In this document: in pieces, positions 21,964 through 30,035 of the stretch
Layout: every line of letters begins with the position of its first letter
How positions within the stretch are numbered: position 1 is the stretch's first letter
Source: Chloroflexota bacterium
GTDB taxonomy: Bacteria > Chloroflexota > Limnocylindria > P2-11E
DNA length: 36,663 nt
Direction: 5' to 3'
NCBI GenBank assembly: GCA_005883625.1
Contig: VBDU01000081.1
Location: 1 to 36,663, forward strand
Program-made: the position numbers and the translations under genes
Notes under the pieces: model-generated
The model's input: the letters and a program-made list of their open reading frames with translations, nothing else
Databases searched by the model: none
What the model was told of the DNA's origin: nothing

Positions 21964-22592
21964 GCCACCCGCGGGTCCGTCCATTCGGCGAACGCGCGCT
22001 GCTCGTCGAGCTGGGCGACACCATCGACGAGCGCCTCGCCGCGCGGTGCCGGGGGCTCGCCGATGTGTGGGAGGCCGAGCGGCTCGGCGTCGCCGTCCCG
22101 GCCTACGCGTCGGTGCTTCTGCGTTTCGATCCGCTGGCGCTTGCTCCCGCGGATGCGGAGCGCGAGGCGATGCGGCTCGCGCTGAGCGCCCGCGCGGCGC
22201 CAGCCGGGACCCCACGGCTCGTCGAGATACCCACCACGTACGACGGCCCCGACCTCGCGGACACCGCCTCGCGGTCCGGCTTGAGCGTCCCCGAGCTCGT
22301 CGTGGCGCACGCCGGGCGCGAGTACCGCGCGTTCTTCCTCGGCTTCATGCCGGGCTTCGCGTACTGCGGGACGCTCGACGTGCGCATCGTCGCGCCGCGT
22401 CTCGAGCGTCCGCGGGAGCGCGTCCCGGCGGGCTCGGTCGCTATCGCCGACGCGCAGACCGGGATCTATCCGCTCGACTCGCCCGGCGGCTGGCGGCTCA
22501 TCGGTCGCACGGAGGTGCGCTGTTTCGACCCCGAGCGCGACCCGCCCGTGCTGATCCGCGCCGGCGATCGCGTGCGCTTCCTCGCGCGATGA
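21960..22592 (+). CDS. pxpB: 5-oxoprolinase subunit B (KipI/Ahs1-like), likely CTG start
   Basis: 210 residues. The N-terminus HPRVRPFGERALLVELGD, the VEIPTTYDGPDLADTA segment and LGFMPGFAYCGTL match PxpB/KipI. No ATG, GTG or TTG precedes the conserved N-terminus in this frame; the first in-frame GTG is more than 30 codons inside. CTG 21960 overlaps the pxpA TGA as CTGA, exactly as at ndk and argH. Acts with PxpA and PxpC in 5-oxoproline hydrolysis; KipI-type kinase inhibition is an alternative role known for homologues, but the full pxpABC set favours oxoprolinase. The TGA overlaps the ATG of pxpC. Confidence 0.92.
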   Translation: MSHPRVRPFGERALLVELGDTIDERLAARCRGLADVWEAERLGVAVPAYASVLLRFDPLALAPADAEREAMRLALSARAAPAGTPRLVEIPTTYDGPDLADTASRSGLSVPELVVAHAGREYRAFFLGFMPGFAYCGTLDVRIVAPRLERPRERVPAGSVAIADAQTGIYPLDSPGGWRLIGRTEVRCFDPERDPPVLIRAGDRVRFLAR

Positions 22593-23485
22593 TCCGCATC
22601 CTCGCGAGCGGCGCCCGCGCGACGATCCAGGACCCGGGCCGCTTCGCGCATCTGCGGGATGGGATCCCCACGTCGGGGCCGATGGACCCGTTCGCGTTCG
22701 GCGCGGCCAACGCGCTTGTCGGGAATGCGCTCGCTGCGGCCGCCCTAGAGATCGTCGGCCTCCCGTTCAGCTTCGTATGCGAAGACCGTCGGCTCGTCGT
22801 GGCGACCGGCCGTGACGTCGCGCTGCGCGGGCGCGACGACATCGCCGGCTGGACCGCCGCCTTCGCGCGCCCGGGCGAGACGTACACGGTGATCGGGGGC
22901 GCGGGCGCGCGCTTCGCGTACCTCGCGATCTCCGGCGGCATCACCGCGCCGCCCGTCCTCGGCTCGCGCGCGGCTTACCTTCCGGCGGGCATCGGCCGCG
23001 CGCTCCGGGTCGGCGACGCGCTGCCGCTCGGAACGGCGCGGGTCGATCCCGACCGCGCCGGCGTGTCGCTCGCACCGCCGGACCTCGGGGCCTCGGTCCG
23101 GACGATCCCCGGTCCGCATCTGGATCGCTTCGACGAGGACGCGGTCGCGGCGTTCTTCGATGCCGCGTTCCGGGTGGAGGCGGCGAGCGATCGGATGGGC
23201 ACGCGTCTGGCCGGTCCCCCGGTCACCGCGAAGGGCGGCGAGATCCTCACGAGCGGGATCGTCGCCGGTGCGGTGCAGGTCCCCTCGGGCGGCGCGCCGA
23301 TCGTCCTGCTCGCCGACCATCAGACGACCGGCGGGTATCCGGTCATCGCGACCGTGATCGCCGCGGACCTCGGGCGCGTGGCTCAGCGTCTTCCCGGCGA
23401 AGTCCTCCGCTTTGCGCGCGTCGACCGGGAGCGCGCGCTCGCCGCGCTACGCGCCGATCGCGAGCTGCTCGCCGCGATCGCCTGA
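22589..23485 (+). CDS. pxpC: 5-oxoprolinase subunit C (biotin-dependent carboxyltransferase-like, Ahs2/KipA)
   Basis: 298 residues. Characteristic family segments: ATIQDPGRFAHLRDGIPTSG, PMDPFAFGAANALVGN, SDRMGTRLAGP and the C-terminal DHQTTGGYPVIATVIAADL. ATG 22589 overlaps the pxpB stop as ATGA. Its 3' end overlaps the convergent ribH reading frame by 103 bases (23383-23485), with no terminator between them. The C-terminus after ADLGRVAQRLPGEVLRF looks normal for the family, so the overlap is more likely due to an extension of ribH than of pxpC. Confidence 0.94.
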   Translation: MIRILASGARATIQDPGRFAHLRDGIPTSGPMDPFAFGAANALVGNALAAAALEIVGLPFSFVCEDRRLVVATGRDVALRGRDDIAGWTAAFARPGETYTVIGGAGARFAYLAISGGITAPPVLGSRAAYLPAGIGRALRVGDALPLGTARVDPDRAGVSLAPPDLGASVRTIPGPHLDRFDEDAVAAFFDAAFRVEAASDRMGTRLAGPPVTAKGGEILTSGIVAGAVQVPSGGAPIVLLADHQTTGGYPVIATVIAADLGRVAQRLPGEVLRFARVDRERALAALRADRELLAAIA

Positions 23486-23940
23486 CGGAGCGCGACGAGC
23501 TCGAGCGCCGCGTCCATGAACTCGGCGCCCTTGTTGCCCGCGGCCCCGCCCGCGCGCTCCCAGGCCTGCTCCGCGGTATCGCAGGTGAGCACGCCGAACG
23601 GGATCGCCACCTCACTGCTCACGGCCAGCTCCGCGAGGGCCCGCGCGACCGCATGGGCGAGGACCTCGAAATGCGGCGTCTCGCCCCGCAGGAGGCAGCC
23701 GATAGGAACGACCGCGTCGTAACGGCCGGTCCCGGCGAGCGTTGCCACCGCCGGAGCAAGCTCGAAGGAGCCAGGGACCTCGAAGCGGTCAACGCTCGCG
23801 CCGGTGGCCCGCGCGCGCTCCAGAGCGCCTTCTTCGAGGGCCCGGGTGATGTCGTCGTTCCACCTCGCGCGCACGATTGCAACGCGACTGCCACTTACCT
23901 TCGTTATCCCCCGTGGAGAGGACTTCCCCGTGCGAGGCAC
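23383..23940 (-). CDS. ribH: 6,7-dimethyl-8-ribityllumazine synthase with C-terminal extension
   Basis: 185 residues. Condenses the ribityl-aminopyrimidine with 3,4-dihydroxy-2-butanone phosphate, the penultimate riboflavin step. Motifs: RARWNDDITRAL, FEVPGSFELAPA, RGETPHFE with the catalytic His90, FGVLTCDTAEQA and GNKGAEFMDAALEL. Family members usually end soon after this last helix; here an Arg/Ser-rich tail of about 30 residues (IAASSSRSARSAASARS onward) continues antisense into pxpC, as if the original stop was lost. GTG 23940 is selected because TAGATT lies seven bases upstream (23948-23953, reverse strand). It is separated from ribD-ribE-ribBA by the plus-strand gene at 23985-25805. 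Confidence 0.9.
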   Translation of the reverse strand: MPRTGKSSPRGITKVSGSRVAIVRARWNDDITRALEEGALERARATGASVDRFEVPGSFELAPAVATLAGTGRYDAVVPIGCLLRGETPHFEVLAHAVARALAELAVSSEVAIPFGVLTCDTAEQAWERAGGAAGNKGAEFMDAALELVALRQAIAASSSRSARSAASARSRSTRAKRRTSPGRR

Positions 23941-23947
23941 TTGGCGC

Positions 23948-23953
23948 AATCTA
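23948..23953 (-). promoter_or_regulatory. Putative -10 hexamer (TAGATT) before ribH
   Basis: Minus-strand TAGATT ends seven bases before GTG 23940. ribH therefore seems to have its own leaderless promoter rather than reading from ribBA. Confidence 0.6.
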
Positions 23954-23984
23954 GCCCACGGATGGCGCAAGGAATGACCGCGCG

Positions 23985-25805
23985 ATGAACGAGCCCGTCG
24001 ACCCGCGTCTCGTCGCGCTTGGCCTGGTGCCGCCGCCGGCGACCGAGCAGAGGCCGAGGGAACAGCACCCGACGCCTCCGCCGCCCGCGGCGCCCAGGTC
24101 CGCGCCGGCGCCGCGAGGTGCGACGCAGAAGCGCGTGCCCGGTCCGCTCGATCGATTCCTCCCGCCCTCGTACTGGGAAGCCGCAGCCAGTGCGGAAGCC
24201 CCGCCGCCCGAGCGAACAGTGGCGGCTCCCTCCCGGCAGTCCGGACCGCTCGATGCCTTCCTCAATCGGTCGCAGGCGGTAGCGGCGCCCCTGCCCCCGG
24301 CACCGCCGGCGCGACCGGTGCCACCACCGTTCGTCGCAGCGCCGCCGCCCTTCGTCGCGCCGCCGCCGCCGGCAACGTCGCCGTGGCCACAGCGCGATGT
24401 GGCACCACCGGCGCCGTCTGTATCGCCGCAGGTCGTGCCACCGCCCGCGGCGCCGCCCGCGCCACCGTCCGCGCCGCTGCTGGCGCCCCGGGGCGAGCCG
24501 ATCCGCGAAGCCCCGCCGCCGCTGCCGCCGCTCGCCGCGGCGATGCCGCGAGAGGCGCCGATCACGCTGTCCGCCGGCGCGATCGCCGCGGCGCAGACCG
24601 CGCCGACCAAGGCCGACAAGGCCGCGGCCAAGGCGGAAGCGCGGGCGGCCGCCCAGGCGGCGAAGGCGGAGACCAAGGCCGCCGCCGAGTTCGCGAAGGC
24701 GGCGAAGGCCGCGGCGAAGGGCGGGAGCCTGGCACAAGCGCCCGCGCTGCAGATCCCGCAGGTGCGCGCGAAGCCAAGGGTCGTCGTGCCCGTCGCGCCG
24801 GCGCTCCCGCCGAGCCACGTGCTCTTGCGCGGTCCGATCGCGATGGGCCTCACCGAAAGGAAGCAGGAGCTCACGCTCGAGCAGCTCGGTTTCCGCATCA
24901 ACACCAAGATCCCCCTCGATGTCGCGTGGACGGAGGTCAAGGAGATCAAGCCGCGGCGCGGTCGCGTCACGATCCGCGCGCGGAACCAGTGGATCGTCTT
25001 TGGCGTCCCGGTCGAAGGCGTCGTCGAGCCGACGCTCGCCGGTCCGCTCGTGCGCGTGATCGAAGAGGCGAAGACCGGGGACCTCGATCTCTCGGGCAGC
25101 GCCTTCCTCGACCTACAGCGGTCGACCGACGCCCTCGAGAACCACTTCCACGACGAGGACGACCCCATCATTCCCGCGATCGTCGCGCTCGTGTTCCTGC
25201 TCTCCGGCGCGGCGGTCGCGGCGCTTCTGCCTGAGGCGCTCGTGCTGTCGACGCGGTCCGCGGTCGCGCCGGATCAGTTCCTCGTCGACTCGCGTCTGGC
25301 GTCGATCGACCCGCGCATCCTCGTCGCGGCGTTCTCACTGGCCGCGATGCTCGCCGCGGGCGTCGTCCGTATCGCCATGGGCCAGACGGGCGGGATCTGG
25401 GCTCGCGGGACCCTCCGCGGCTGGCATCCCGATCGATTCGGCAGGACCGGGCATCTCGCCCGCGCCGGGCTCGCGCGCATCGTGCTCTCACCCGCGGTCG
25501 CGGCGGGCCTCCTGCTCGCCGCGTTCCTGCTGTCGCTCCCGAGCGCTCGCGAGGAGACGATCATCGACCAGTTCGGCATACGACTGAACAAGGAGCTGCC
25601 GTTCTTCGACGAGACGCGCGGCTGGAGCGAAGTGACCGACATCTCGACCGTGCCCGCTCCCGTGAACCAGCATCCCGAAGGCTTCGCCGTCGTCTTCCGC
25701 TTCGAGAACAAGTCGACCGTCACGACGCTCGGCCACGACCTCCGGGGCGGCACCGACAAGCAGCTGCAAAGGCGCGCCACCGAGTGGCGCGACGCCGCGC
25801 ACTAA
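23985..25805 (+). CDS. Proline-rich multi-domain membrane protein with two PH-like segments
   Basis: 606 residues, family not recognised. Residues 1-190 are Pro/Ala-rich and disordered, with a repeated short motif: PGPLDRFL at 52-59 and SGPLDAFL at 86-93. Residues about 200-245 are an Ala/Lys/Glu helix that could form a coiled coil. Residues about 280-362 (LGFRINTKIPLDVAWTEVKE onward) and about 525-600 (FGIRLNKELPFF, then GWSEVTDI) resemble each other and bacterial PH-like domains. Three membrane helices lie between them (about 396-416, 445-465, 499-520). ATG 23985 has a weak AAGGA 11 bases upstream. It interrupts the riboflavin genes on the opposite strand. A membrane scaffold is a guess; no function can be assigned. 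Confidence 0.7.
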   Translation: MNEPVDPRLVALGLVPPPATEQRPREQHPTPPPPAAPRSAPAPRGATQKRVPGPLDRFLPPSYWEAAASAEAPPPERTVAAPSRQSGPLDAFLNRSQAVAAPLPPAPPARPVPPPFVAAPPPFVAPPPPATSPWPQRDVAPPAPSVSPQVVPPPAAPPAPPSAPLLAPRGEPIREAPPPLPPLAAAMPREAPITLSAGAIAAAQTAPTKADKAAAKAEARAAAQAAKAETKAAAEFAKAAKAAAKGGSLAQAPALQIPQVRAKPRVVVPVAPALPPSHVLLRGPIAMGLTERKQELTLEQLGFRINTKIPLDVAWTEVKEIKPRRGRVTIRARNQWIVFGVPVEGVVEPTLAGPLVRVIEEAKTGDLDLSGSAFLDLQRSTDALENHFHDEDDPIIPAIVALVFLLSGAAVAALLPEALVLSTRSAVAPDQFLVDSRLASIDPRILVAAFSLAAMLAAGVVRIAMGQTGGIWARGTLRGWHPDRFGRTGHLARAGLARIVLSPAVAAGLLLAAFLLSLPSAREETIIDQFGIRLNKELPFFDETRGWSEVTDISTVPAPVNQHPEGFAVVFRFENKSTVTTLGHDLRGGTDKQLQRRATEWRDAAH

Positions 25806-25811
25806 CCGTCT

Positions 25812-26014
25812 CCTCGCCGCGCGGCTGCGGGTCCTGTCCCGGCCGCGGGTCCTGGCCCCGGCTCAGGGGATCTCTCGCTCCGCGCACCGTCCCCGTCCCT
25901 GAACGGGTCCGAAGAGCACCACCGTCCGGGACGGGTCCCCGGGGAACCCGCGCGTCGCGAGAGATCCCCTTCGCCGTGTCACCCGCGGCCGCCCGGATCC
26001 CGGCGCGGTCGAGG
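25812..26014. repeat. Structured intergenic element, copy B
   Basis: Fills the gap between the convergent PH-like gene and ribBA. Paired arms: CCTCG 25812-25816 with CGAGG 26010-26014 (approximate); GGCCGCGGGT 25841-25850 with 25981-25990; AGGGGATCTCTCGC 25865-25878 with 25957-25970 (perfect 14 bp); CCCGTCCC with GGGACGGG inside. The loop-side blocks CTCGCTCCGCGCACC and CCCGCGCGTCGCGAG are identical to copy A. Relative to copy A, the main stem has three base-pair changes and each of the other stems one gained or lost pair, always on both arms. The left arm carries an extra GCGGGTCCTG unit. Confidence 0.75.
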
Positions 26015-26019
26015 CGCGC

Positions 26020-27291
26020 CTACTCGTCGTCGGAGACGACGGAGAGAAGGTGTCCGAGCTTGGTCCGCTTCGTGGCGAGATAACCGCGGTTCGTCGCGCG
26101 TGCTTCGACCTCGATCGGCACGCGCTCGACGACCTCTAGGCCCGGATACAGGGACACGAGCTTGTGCGGGTTGTTCGTGAGGATGCGCGCCTTGCGCACG
26201 CCGAGATCCAGGAGGATCTGCACACCGATCCCATATTCCCGTTGGTCAGGCTTGAAGCCGAGCTTCTCATTGGCCTCGACCGTGTCCAGTCCTTGATCCT
26301 GCAGCGCGTAGGCTCGCAGCTTGTTCATCAGCCCGATGCCGCGGCCCTCCTGTCGCAAATAGAGGAAGACGCCCCGGCCTTCCTTCGCGATCCGGGCGAG
26401 GGCGGCCTCCAGCTGTTCGCGGCAGTCGCAGCGTTGCGAACCGAACACGTGACCGGTAAGGCACTCGGAGTCGACGCGCACGAGCACGGATTCGCCGTTC
26501 GCCACGTCACCCATCGTGAGCGCGACGTGCTCGGCCTCGGTGTTGCCGAACCGGGCGCGGTAGCCGTGGACGACGAACTCGCCGTACTCGGTCGGCAGCT
26601 TCGCGGTCGCGACGCGTTCCACGAGCTTCTCGCGGGCCATGCGGTACGCGATGAGCTCCTTGACCGTGATGACGCGGAGCCCATGCCGCTTGGCGAACCG
26701 CTTCAGCTCCGGCAGGCGCGCCATGGAGCCGTCGGGATTGGTGATCTCGCAGATGACGCCGACCGGCTGAAGGCCCGCGAGCCGGCAGAGGTCCACCGCC
26801 GCCTCGGTCTGGCCCGCGCGGACGAGCACGCCGCCCTCGCGCGCGCGCAGGGGGAAGATGTGGCCGGGCTTGACGAGATCGGCCGGCCGGCTCTTCGGGT
26901 CGGCGAGGAGCTTGATCGTCCGCGCCCGGTCGGCCGCGCTGATGCCGGTCGTGACGCCCTCGCGCGCGTCGACGCTCACCGTGAACGCGGTCCCGAGCCG
27001 CGCCTCGTTGCGCGCGACCATCTGCGGAAGATCGAGCTGCTCGAGGCGCTCGGCCGTCATCGGGACGCAGATGACGCCGCTCGCGTACTTGCGGATGAAC
27101 GCGACGTCGTCGGCGTCGGTGAGCTCCGCGGCGAGCGTGAGGTCGCCCTCGTTCTCCCGGTCCTCGTCGTCGACGACGATGACCATCCGTCCCGCGCGGA
27201 TGTCCGCGATGGCCTCGTCGACGGTCGCGAACGGCGGTCTCGGGACGACGACGTGGGGTCGCGCGGGCACGACGCGGGCAGCTCTGGCCAT
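26020..27291 (-). CDS. ribBA: Bifunctional 3,4-dihydroxy-2-butanone-4-phosphate synthase / GTP cyclohydrolase II
   Basis: 423 residues in two domains. The N-terminal DHBP synthase (about 20-215) has the acidic loop DDEDRENEGDL at 41-51 and TGISAADRARTI. The C-terminal GTP cyclohydrolase II (about 220-423) has zinc cysteines 277, 288 and 290 in CLTGHVFGSQRCDC and the QEGRGIGL motif with its catalytic Arg, ending in NRGYLATKRTKLGHLL. It makes both riboflavin precursors, from ribulose-5-phosphate and GTP. ATG 27291 is chosen because TAGACT lies seven bases upstream (27299-27304); a GTG directly precedes it. The 15-base gap after ribE holds that hexamer, so ribBA may have both operon and own transcription. 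Confidence 0.95.
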   Translation of the reverse strand: MARAARVVPARPHVVVPRPPFATVDEAIADIRAGRMVIVVDDEDRENEGDLTLAAELTDADDVAFIRKYASGVICVPMTAERLEQLDLPQMVARNEARLGTAFTVSVDAREGVTTGISAADRARTIKLLADPKSRPADLVKPGHIFPLRAREGGVLVRAGQTEAAVDLCRLAGLQPVGVICEITNPDGSMARLPELKRFAKRHGLRVITVKELIAYRMAREKLVERVATAKLPTEYGEFVVHGYRARFGNTEAEHVALTMGDVANGESVLVRVDSECLTGHVFGSQRCDCREQLEAALARIAKEGRGVFLYLRQEGRGIGLMNKLRAYALQDQGLDTVEANEKLGFKPDQREYGIGVQILLDLGVRKARILTNNPHKLVSLYPGLEVVERVPIEVEARATNRGYLATKRTKLGHLLSVVSDDE

Positions 27292-27298
27292 CACCGAA

Positions 27299-27304
27299 AG
27301 TCTA
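27299..27304 (-). promoter_or_regulatory. Putative -10 hexamer (TAGACT) before ribBA
   Basis: Minus-strand TAGACT ends seven bases before ATG 27291. Hexamer and distance are identical to those of the GT2 and KAS III genes. Confidence 0.6.
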
Positions 27305-27306
27305 TG

Positions 27307-27897
27307 TCAGGGCTTCACCAAAATTCGCTGCACGTACTTCGCGATCACGTCCGTCTCGAGGTTCACGGCGTCACCCGGACGGAGCGCGCCGAGCGTCGTG
27401 CGTGACGCCGTGTGCGGGATCAGCGCGACCTCGAAATAGGTCTTGCCGAGCGCCGCGATGGTCAGGCTGACGCCATCGAGCGTGATGAAGCCCTTGACGA
27501 CGACGTAGCGCGCGTGCGCGCTCGGTAGGGCGAAGCGCAGCCGCGCGCCCTCACCCTCGTCCTTGCGGGCGACGAGCTTGGTCGTGCCGTCGACGTGTCC
27601 TTGCACGAGGTGCCCGCCGAGCGCGGTCGTGGGCGTGGCCGCACGCTCGAGGTTCAGCTTCGTGCCGCGCGTCGCGCCCGCGAGCGTCGTGCGCGCGAGG
27701 GTCTCGGGGACGACGTCGACGACGAAGCCGCGATCGTCGCGCTGCACGACCGTGAGGCAGGCCCCGGCGACGTTCACGCTGTCGTCGATCGCGAGCCGCT
27801 CGAGCACACGCCGGCAGGCGATCTCGAGCCGCGCGCCCGAGGCGGTCGGCGCGACGTGGCGGAGGGTGCCGATCTCCTCGACGATGCCGGTGAACAT
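27307..27897 (-). CDS. ribE: Riboflavin synthase alpha subunit
   Basis: 196 residues in two tandem lumazine-binding barrels. Begins MFTGIVEEIGTLRHV, the family signature; the first barrel contains GACLTVVQRDDRGFVVDVVP with NLERA, and the second GGHLVQGHVDGTTKLV with DGVSLTIA. Dismutates two 6,7-dimethyl-8-ribityllumazine to riboflavin. ATG 27897 directly follows the ribD stop TAG (27898-27900) with no spacing, so the two are probably translationally coupled. The product of ribH is its substrate, although ribH lies 3.4 kb away behind a gene on the other strand. Confidence 0.95.
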   Translation of the reverse strand: MFTGIVEEIGTLRHVAPTASGARLEIACRRVLERLAIDDSVNVAGACLTVVQRDDRGFVVDVVPETLARTTLAGATRGTKLNLERAATPTTALGGHLVQGHVDGTTKLVARKDEGEGARLRFALPSAHARYVVVKGFITLDGVSLTIAALGKTYFEVALIPHTASRTTLGALRPGDAVNLETDVIAKYVQRILVKP

Positions 27898-28962
27898 CTA
27901 GACGATCGAACCCTCGAGCGCGATGTCGTCGCCGAGCTTGCGGACTCGCAGATCGCGCAGCGCGTTCGGCGAGCCGACGCCGGCGAGTGCCGGCGGCCCG
28001 TCGCCTCCGGCCAGCGGCGACACCAGAAGCAGCAGCCGGTCGGCGAAGCCGCCCCGCACGAGCGAGCCGGCGATGCGGGGCCCGCCCTCGGAGAGCACGG
28101 TGTTGACGCCGTGCTCGCCGAGCCAGCGGAGGGCCGCGCCGAGGTCCAGGCCGCCGTCCGCCCGGGGAAGGGTCGCGAGGAGCACGCCGGCGTCACGCAG
28201 CCGGTTCGTCCGTCGCACTTCGGCGTCCCGCGCGACGAAGATCACGGTCCGTTGCGGATCGGCAGCCCGCACGATCTTCGCGTGCGGCGGCGTCCGCGCC
28301 TCCGTGTCGAGGATGACGCGGAGCGGATCGCGGCCCTTCACCTCGCGGACGGTGAGCGCGGGATCGTCCGCGAGGATCGTGCCGATGCCGACGATGACCG
28401 CGTCCGACCGGTCGCGCAGGCGATGGACCTCGCGGAGCGCGCGTTTCCCCGACAGGTAGCGGCGGCCCGGGACCGCCACACGGCCGTCGAGGGTCGTCGC
28501 GAGCTTCAGCAGGACGAACGGCCGGCCTCGCGTCACGCGCGAGATGAATCCTTCGTTCAGCCGCATGGCCTCTTCCCTCAGGAGACCCTCTTCGATCGCG
28601 ATCCCGGCGTCGCGCAGCGCGCGAAAGCCCCTGCCGTTCGTCCGCGGATCGGGATCCTTCATCGCCGCGACGACGCGCGCGATGCCCGCCTGCTTCACCG
28701 CGTCGACGCACGGGGGCGTCCGCCCGGTGTGCGCGCAGGGCTCGAGGTTCGTGTACAGGGTCGCGCCCCGTGCCGCGGCGCCGGCCCTGCGGAGCGCGTT
28801 CACCTCGGCGTGCGGCTCGCCCGCGGCATGGTGATAGCCCTCGCCCACGACGCGGTCGTCCTGCACGACGACGGTGCCGACGAGCGGGTTCGGGCTGGTG
28901 CGACCTGCCGCCCGCCCGGCGAGGCGGAGCGCGCGGCGCATGTGGCGGACGTCGTCGGCCAT
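27898..28962 (-). CDS. ribD: Bifunctional pyrimidine deaminase/reductase of riboflavin synthesis
   Basis: 354 residues, the usual length. The N-terminal cytidine-deaminase-like domain has its zinc site at His51-Ala-Glu53, Cys76 and Cys85 (PCAHTGRTPPC), after RTSPNPLVGTVVV. The C-terminal NADPH-dependent reductase begins near FVLLKLATTLDGRVA, with VNTVLSEGGPRIAG near the end. Performs deamination and side-chain reduction between the RibA and RibH steps. ATG 28962 (MADDVRHMRRAL) is 20 bases from the divergent GNAT gene. No FMN riboswitch is seen and there is no room for one. First gene of ribD-ribE-ribBA. Confidence 0.94.
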   Translation of the reverse strand: MADDVRHMRRALRLAGRAAGRTSPNPLVGTVVVQDDRVVGEGYHHAAGEPHAEVNALRRAGAAARGATLYTNLEPCAHTGRTPPCVDAVKQAGIARVVAAMKDPDPRTNGRGFRALRDAGIAIEEGLLREEAMRLNEGFISRVTRGRPFVLLKLATTLDGRVAVPGRRYLSGKRALREVHRLRDRSDAVIVGIGTILADDPALTVREVKGRDPLRVILDTEARTPPHAKIVRAADPQRTVIFVARDAEVRRTNRLRDAGVLLATLPRADGGLDLGAALRWLGEHGVNTVLSEGGPRIAGSLVRGGFADRLLLLVSPLAGGDGPPALAGVGSPNALRDLRVRKLGDDIALEGSIV

Positions 28963-28968
28963 GTCCGA

Positions 28969-28974
28969 TAGTCT
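28969..28974 (+). promoter_or_regulatory. Putative -10 hexamer (TAGTCT) before the GNAT gene
   Basis: TAGTCT ends eight bases before GTG 28983. The reverse strand of the same site reads AGACTA, upstream of divergent ribD, but without a good TANNNT for ribD. Confidence 0.55.
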
Positions 28975-28982
28975 GCGACCTC

Positions 28983-29993
28983 GTGGCGCCGGTCCCGAGC
29001 GACATCGCGTCGCGACTCCCCGCCGGCCTCGTGGCGCGCATGGCGGACGACGCGGACCTCGAGCGCATGGTCGAGTTCGAGAACCGGTTCGCGAACGCGG
29101 CCCGCTGGGAGTCGCCAGCGGGCGTGCGGGCGTTCTTCCGGACCAATCCGCAGCCGGACCGTCTCGCCATCGTGGTGGAGCGCCACGGCGAGATCGTCGG
29201 CCAGGGGACCGTGAGCGATGGCGGGATGTGGGCATCCCCCGACGGCAGCTGGCGCGGCGGGATCCGCGTGGCGCCCGAGTGGCGCGGGCACGGCATCGCG
29301 AAGGCGCTCCTCGCGCTCCTCGAGGAGCACGCGCGGGGTCGCGGCGCCAAGCGCTTCATGACGTCGATCCGCGGCAACGAGCCGGAGGGGCTCGCGTTCG
29401 CGACGGCCCAGGGCTATGCGGAGTTCCATCGCCGGTTCGACGCGTACATCGATGTGGCGACGTTCGACCCGTCGCGCTTCGACGATCCCGACGAGATCGC
29501 ACGGCGGGCCGGCGTGCGGCTCCTCAGCTACGGCGAGCTTGCGCGGGCGCGCGCCGGCGATCTCGAGACCATGCAACGGACGCTCATCGCCATGTTCTGG
29601 GAGGTCCGCAGGGACGTCCCCTCGCCCGCGCCGATGCCGAAGGAGCCGCCGCCGTTCGAGCAGGCGCGGCGGATGTTCTTCGAGGGACCGGGGATGGACG
29701 CGGCGGCGACGATCGTCGCGCTCCGCGGCGACACGCCTGTCGGCATGACCGCGAACATGGTGAAGGAGAACGGCGTCGCCTACACCAACTTCACCGGCGT
29801 GGTGCGAGCGGAGCGCGGCAAGGGCCTCGCGCTCGCGATGAAGCTTCGCGCGCTTCGCGACCTGCGAGAGCGCGGCGTCCGCCTCTTCGGCACGACGAAC
29901 GACGAGGCGAACGCCGCGATGCGTGGCATCAACGCGCGGCTTGGCTACGTCCCCGATGCGCCCACGATCATGATGGCGAAGCAGCTCTCTTGA
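28983..29993 (+). CDS. Tandem GNAT-family N-acetyltransferase
   Basis: 336 residues containing two GNAT folds. The first has RVAPEWRGHGIAKALLALLE (acetyl-CoA pyrophosphate loop R-x-x-G-x-G/A) at about 98-117. The second has TNFTGVVRAERGKGLALAMK at about 268-287 with a similar loop, ending GINARLGYVPDAPTIMMAK. Duplicated GNATs of this kind include mycothiol-synthase-like and aminoglycoside-type enzymes, but the acceptor here is not predictable. GTG 28983 is set by the TAGTCT hexamer eight bases upstream. Divergent from ribD. A weak hairpin (GATGCC 30004-30009, GGCATC 30023-30028) followed by TTCCCTT may terminate it. Confidence 0.82.
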   Translation: MAPVPSDIASRLPAGLVARMADDADLERMVEFENRFANAARWESPAGVRAFFRTNPQPDRLAIVVERHGEIVGQGTVSDGGMWASPDGSWRGGIRVAPEWRGHGIAKALLALLEEHARGRGAKRFMTSIRGNEPEGLAFATAQGYAEFHRRFDAYIDVATFDPSRFDDPDEIARRAGVRLLSYGELARARAGDLETMQRTLIAMFWEVRRDVPSPAPMPKEPPPFEQARRMFFEGPGMDAAATIVALRGDTPVGMTANMVKENGVAYTNFTGVVRAERGKGLALAMKLRALRDLRERGVRLFGTTNDEANAAMRGINARLGYVPDAPTIMMAKQLS

Positions 29994-30003
29994 GCGCGCT
30001 GCG

Positions 30004-30035
30004 GATGCCAGGCGAGGAGCGCGGCATCTTCCCTT
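30004..30035 (+). terminator. Possible weak terminator after the GNAT gene
   Basis: GATGCC (30004-30009) pairs with GGCATC (30023-30028) around a 13-base loop and is followed by TTCCCTT. The stem is short and the T run broken, so this is only a possibility. Confidence 0.3.

Noticed and set aside
28963..28982. FMN riboswitch upstream of ribD
   Set aside because: Only 20 bases separate ribD from the divergent GNAT gene, so no leader long enough for a riboswitch exists unless the start site lies inside the GNAT gene.
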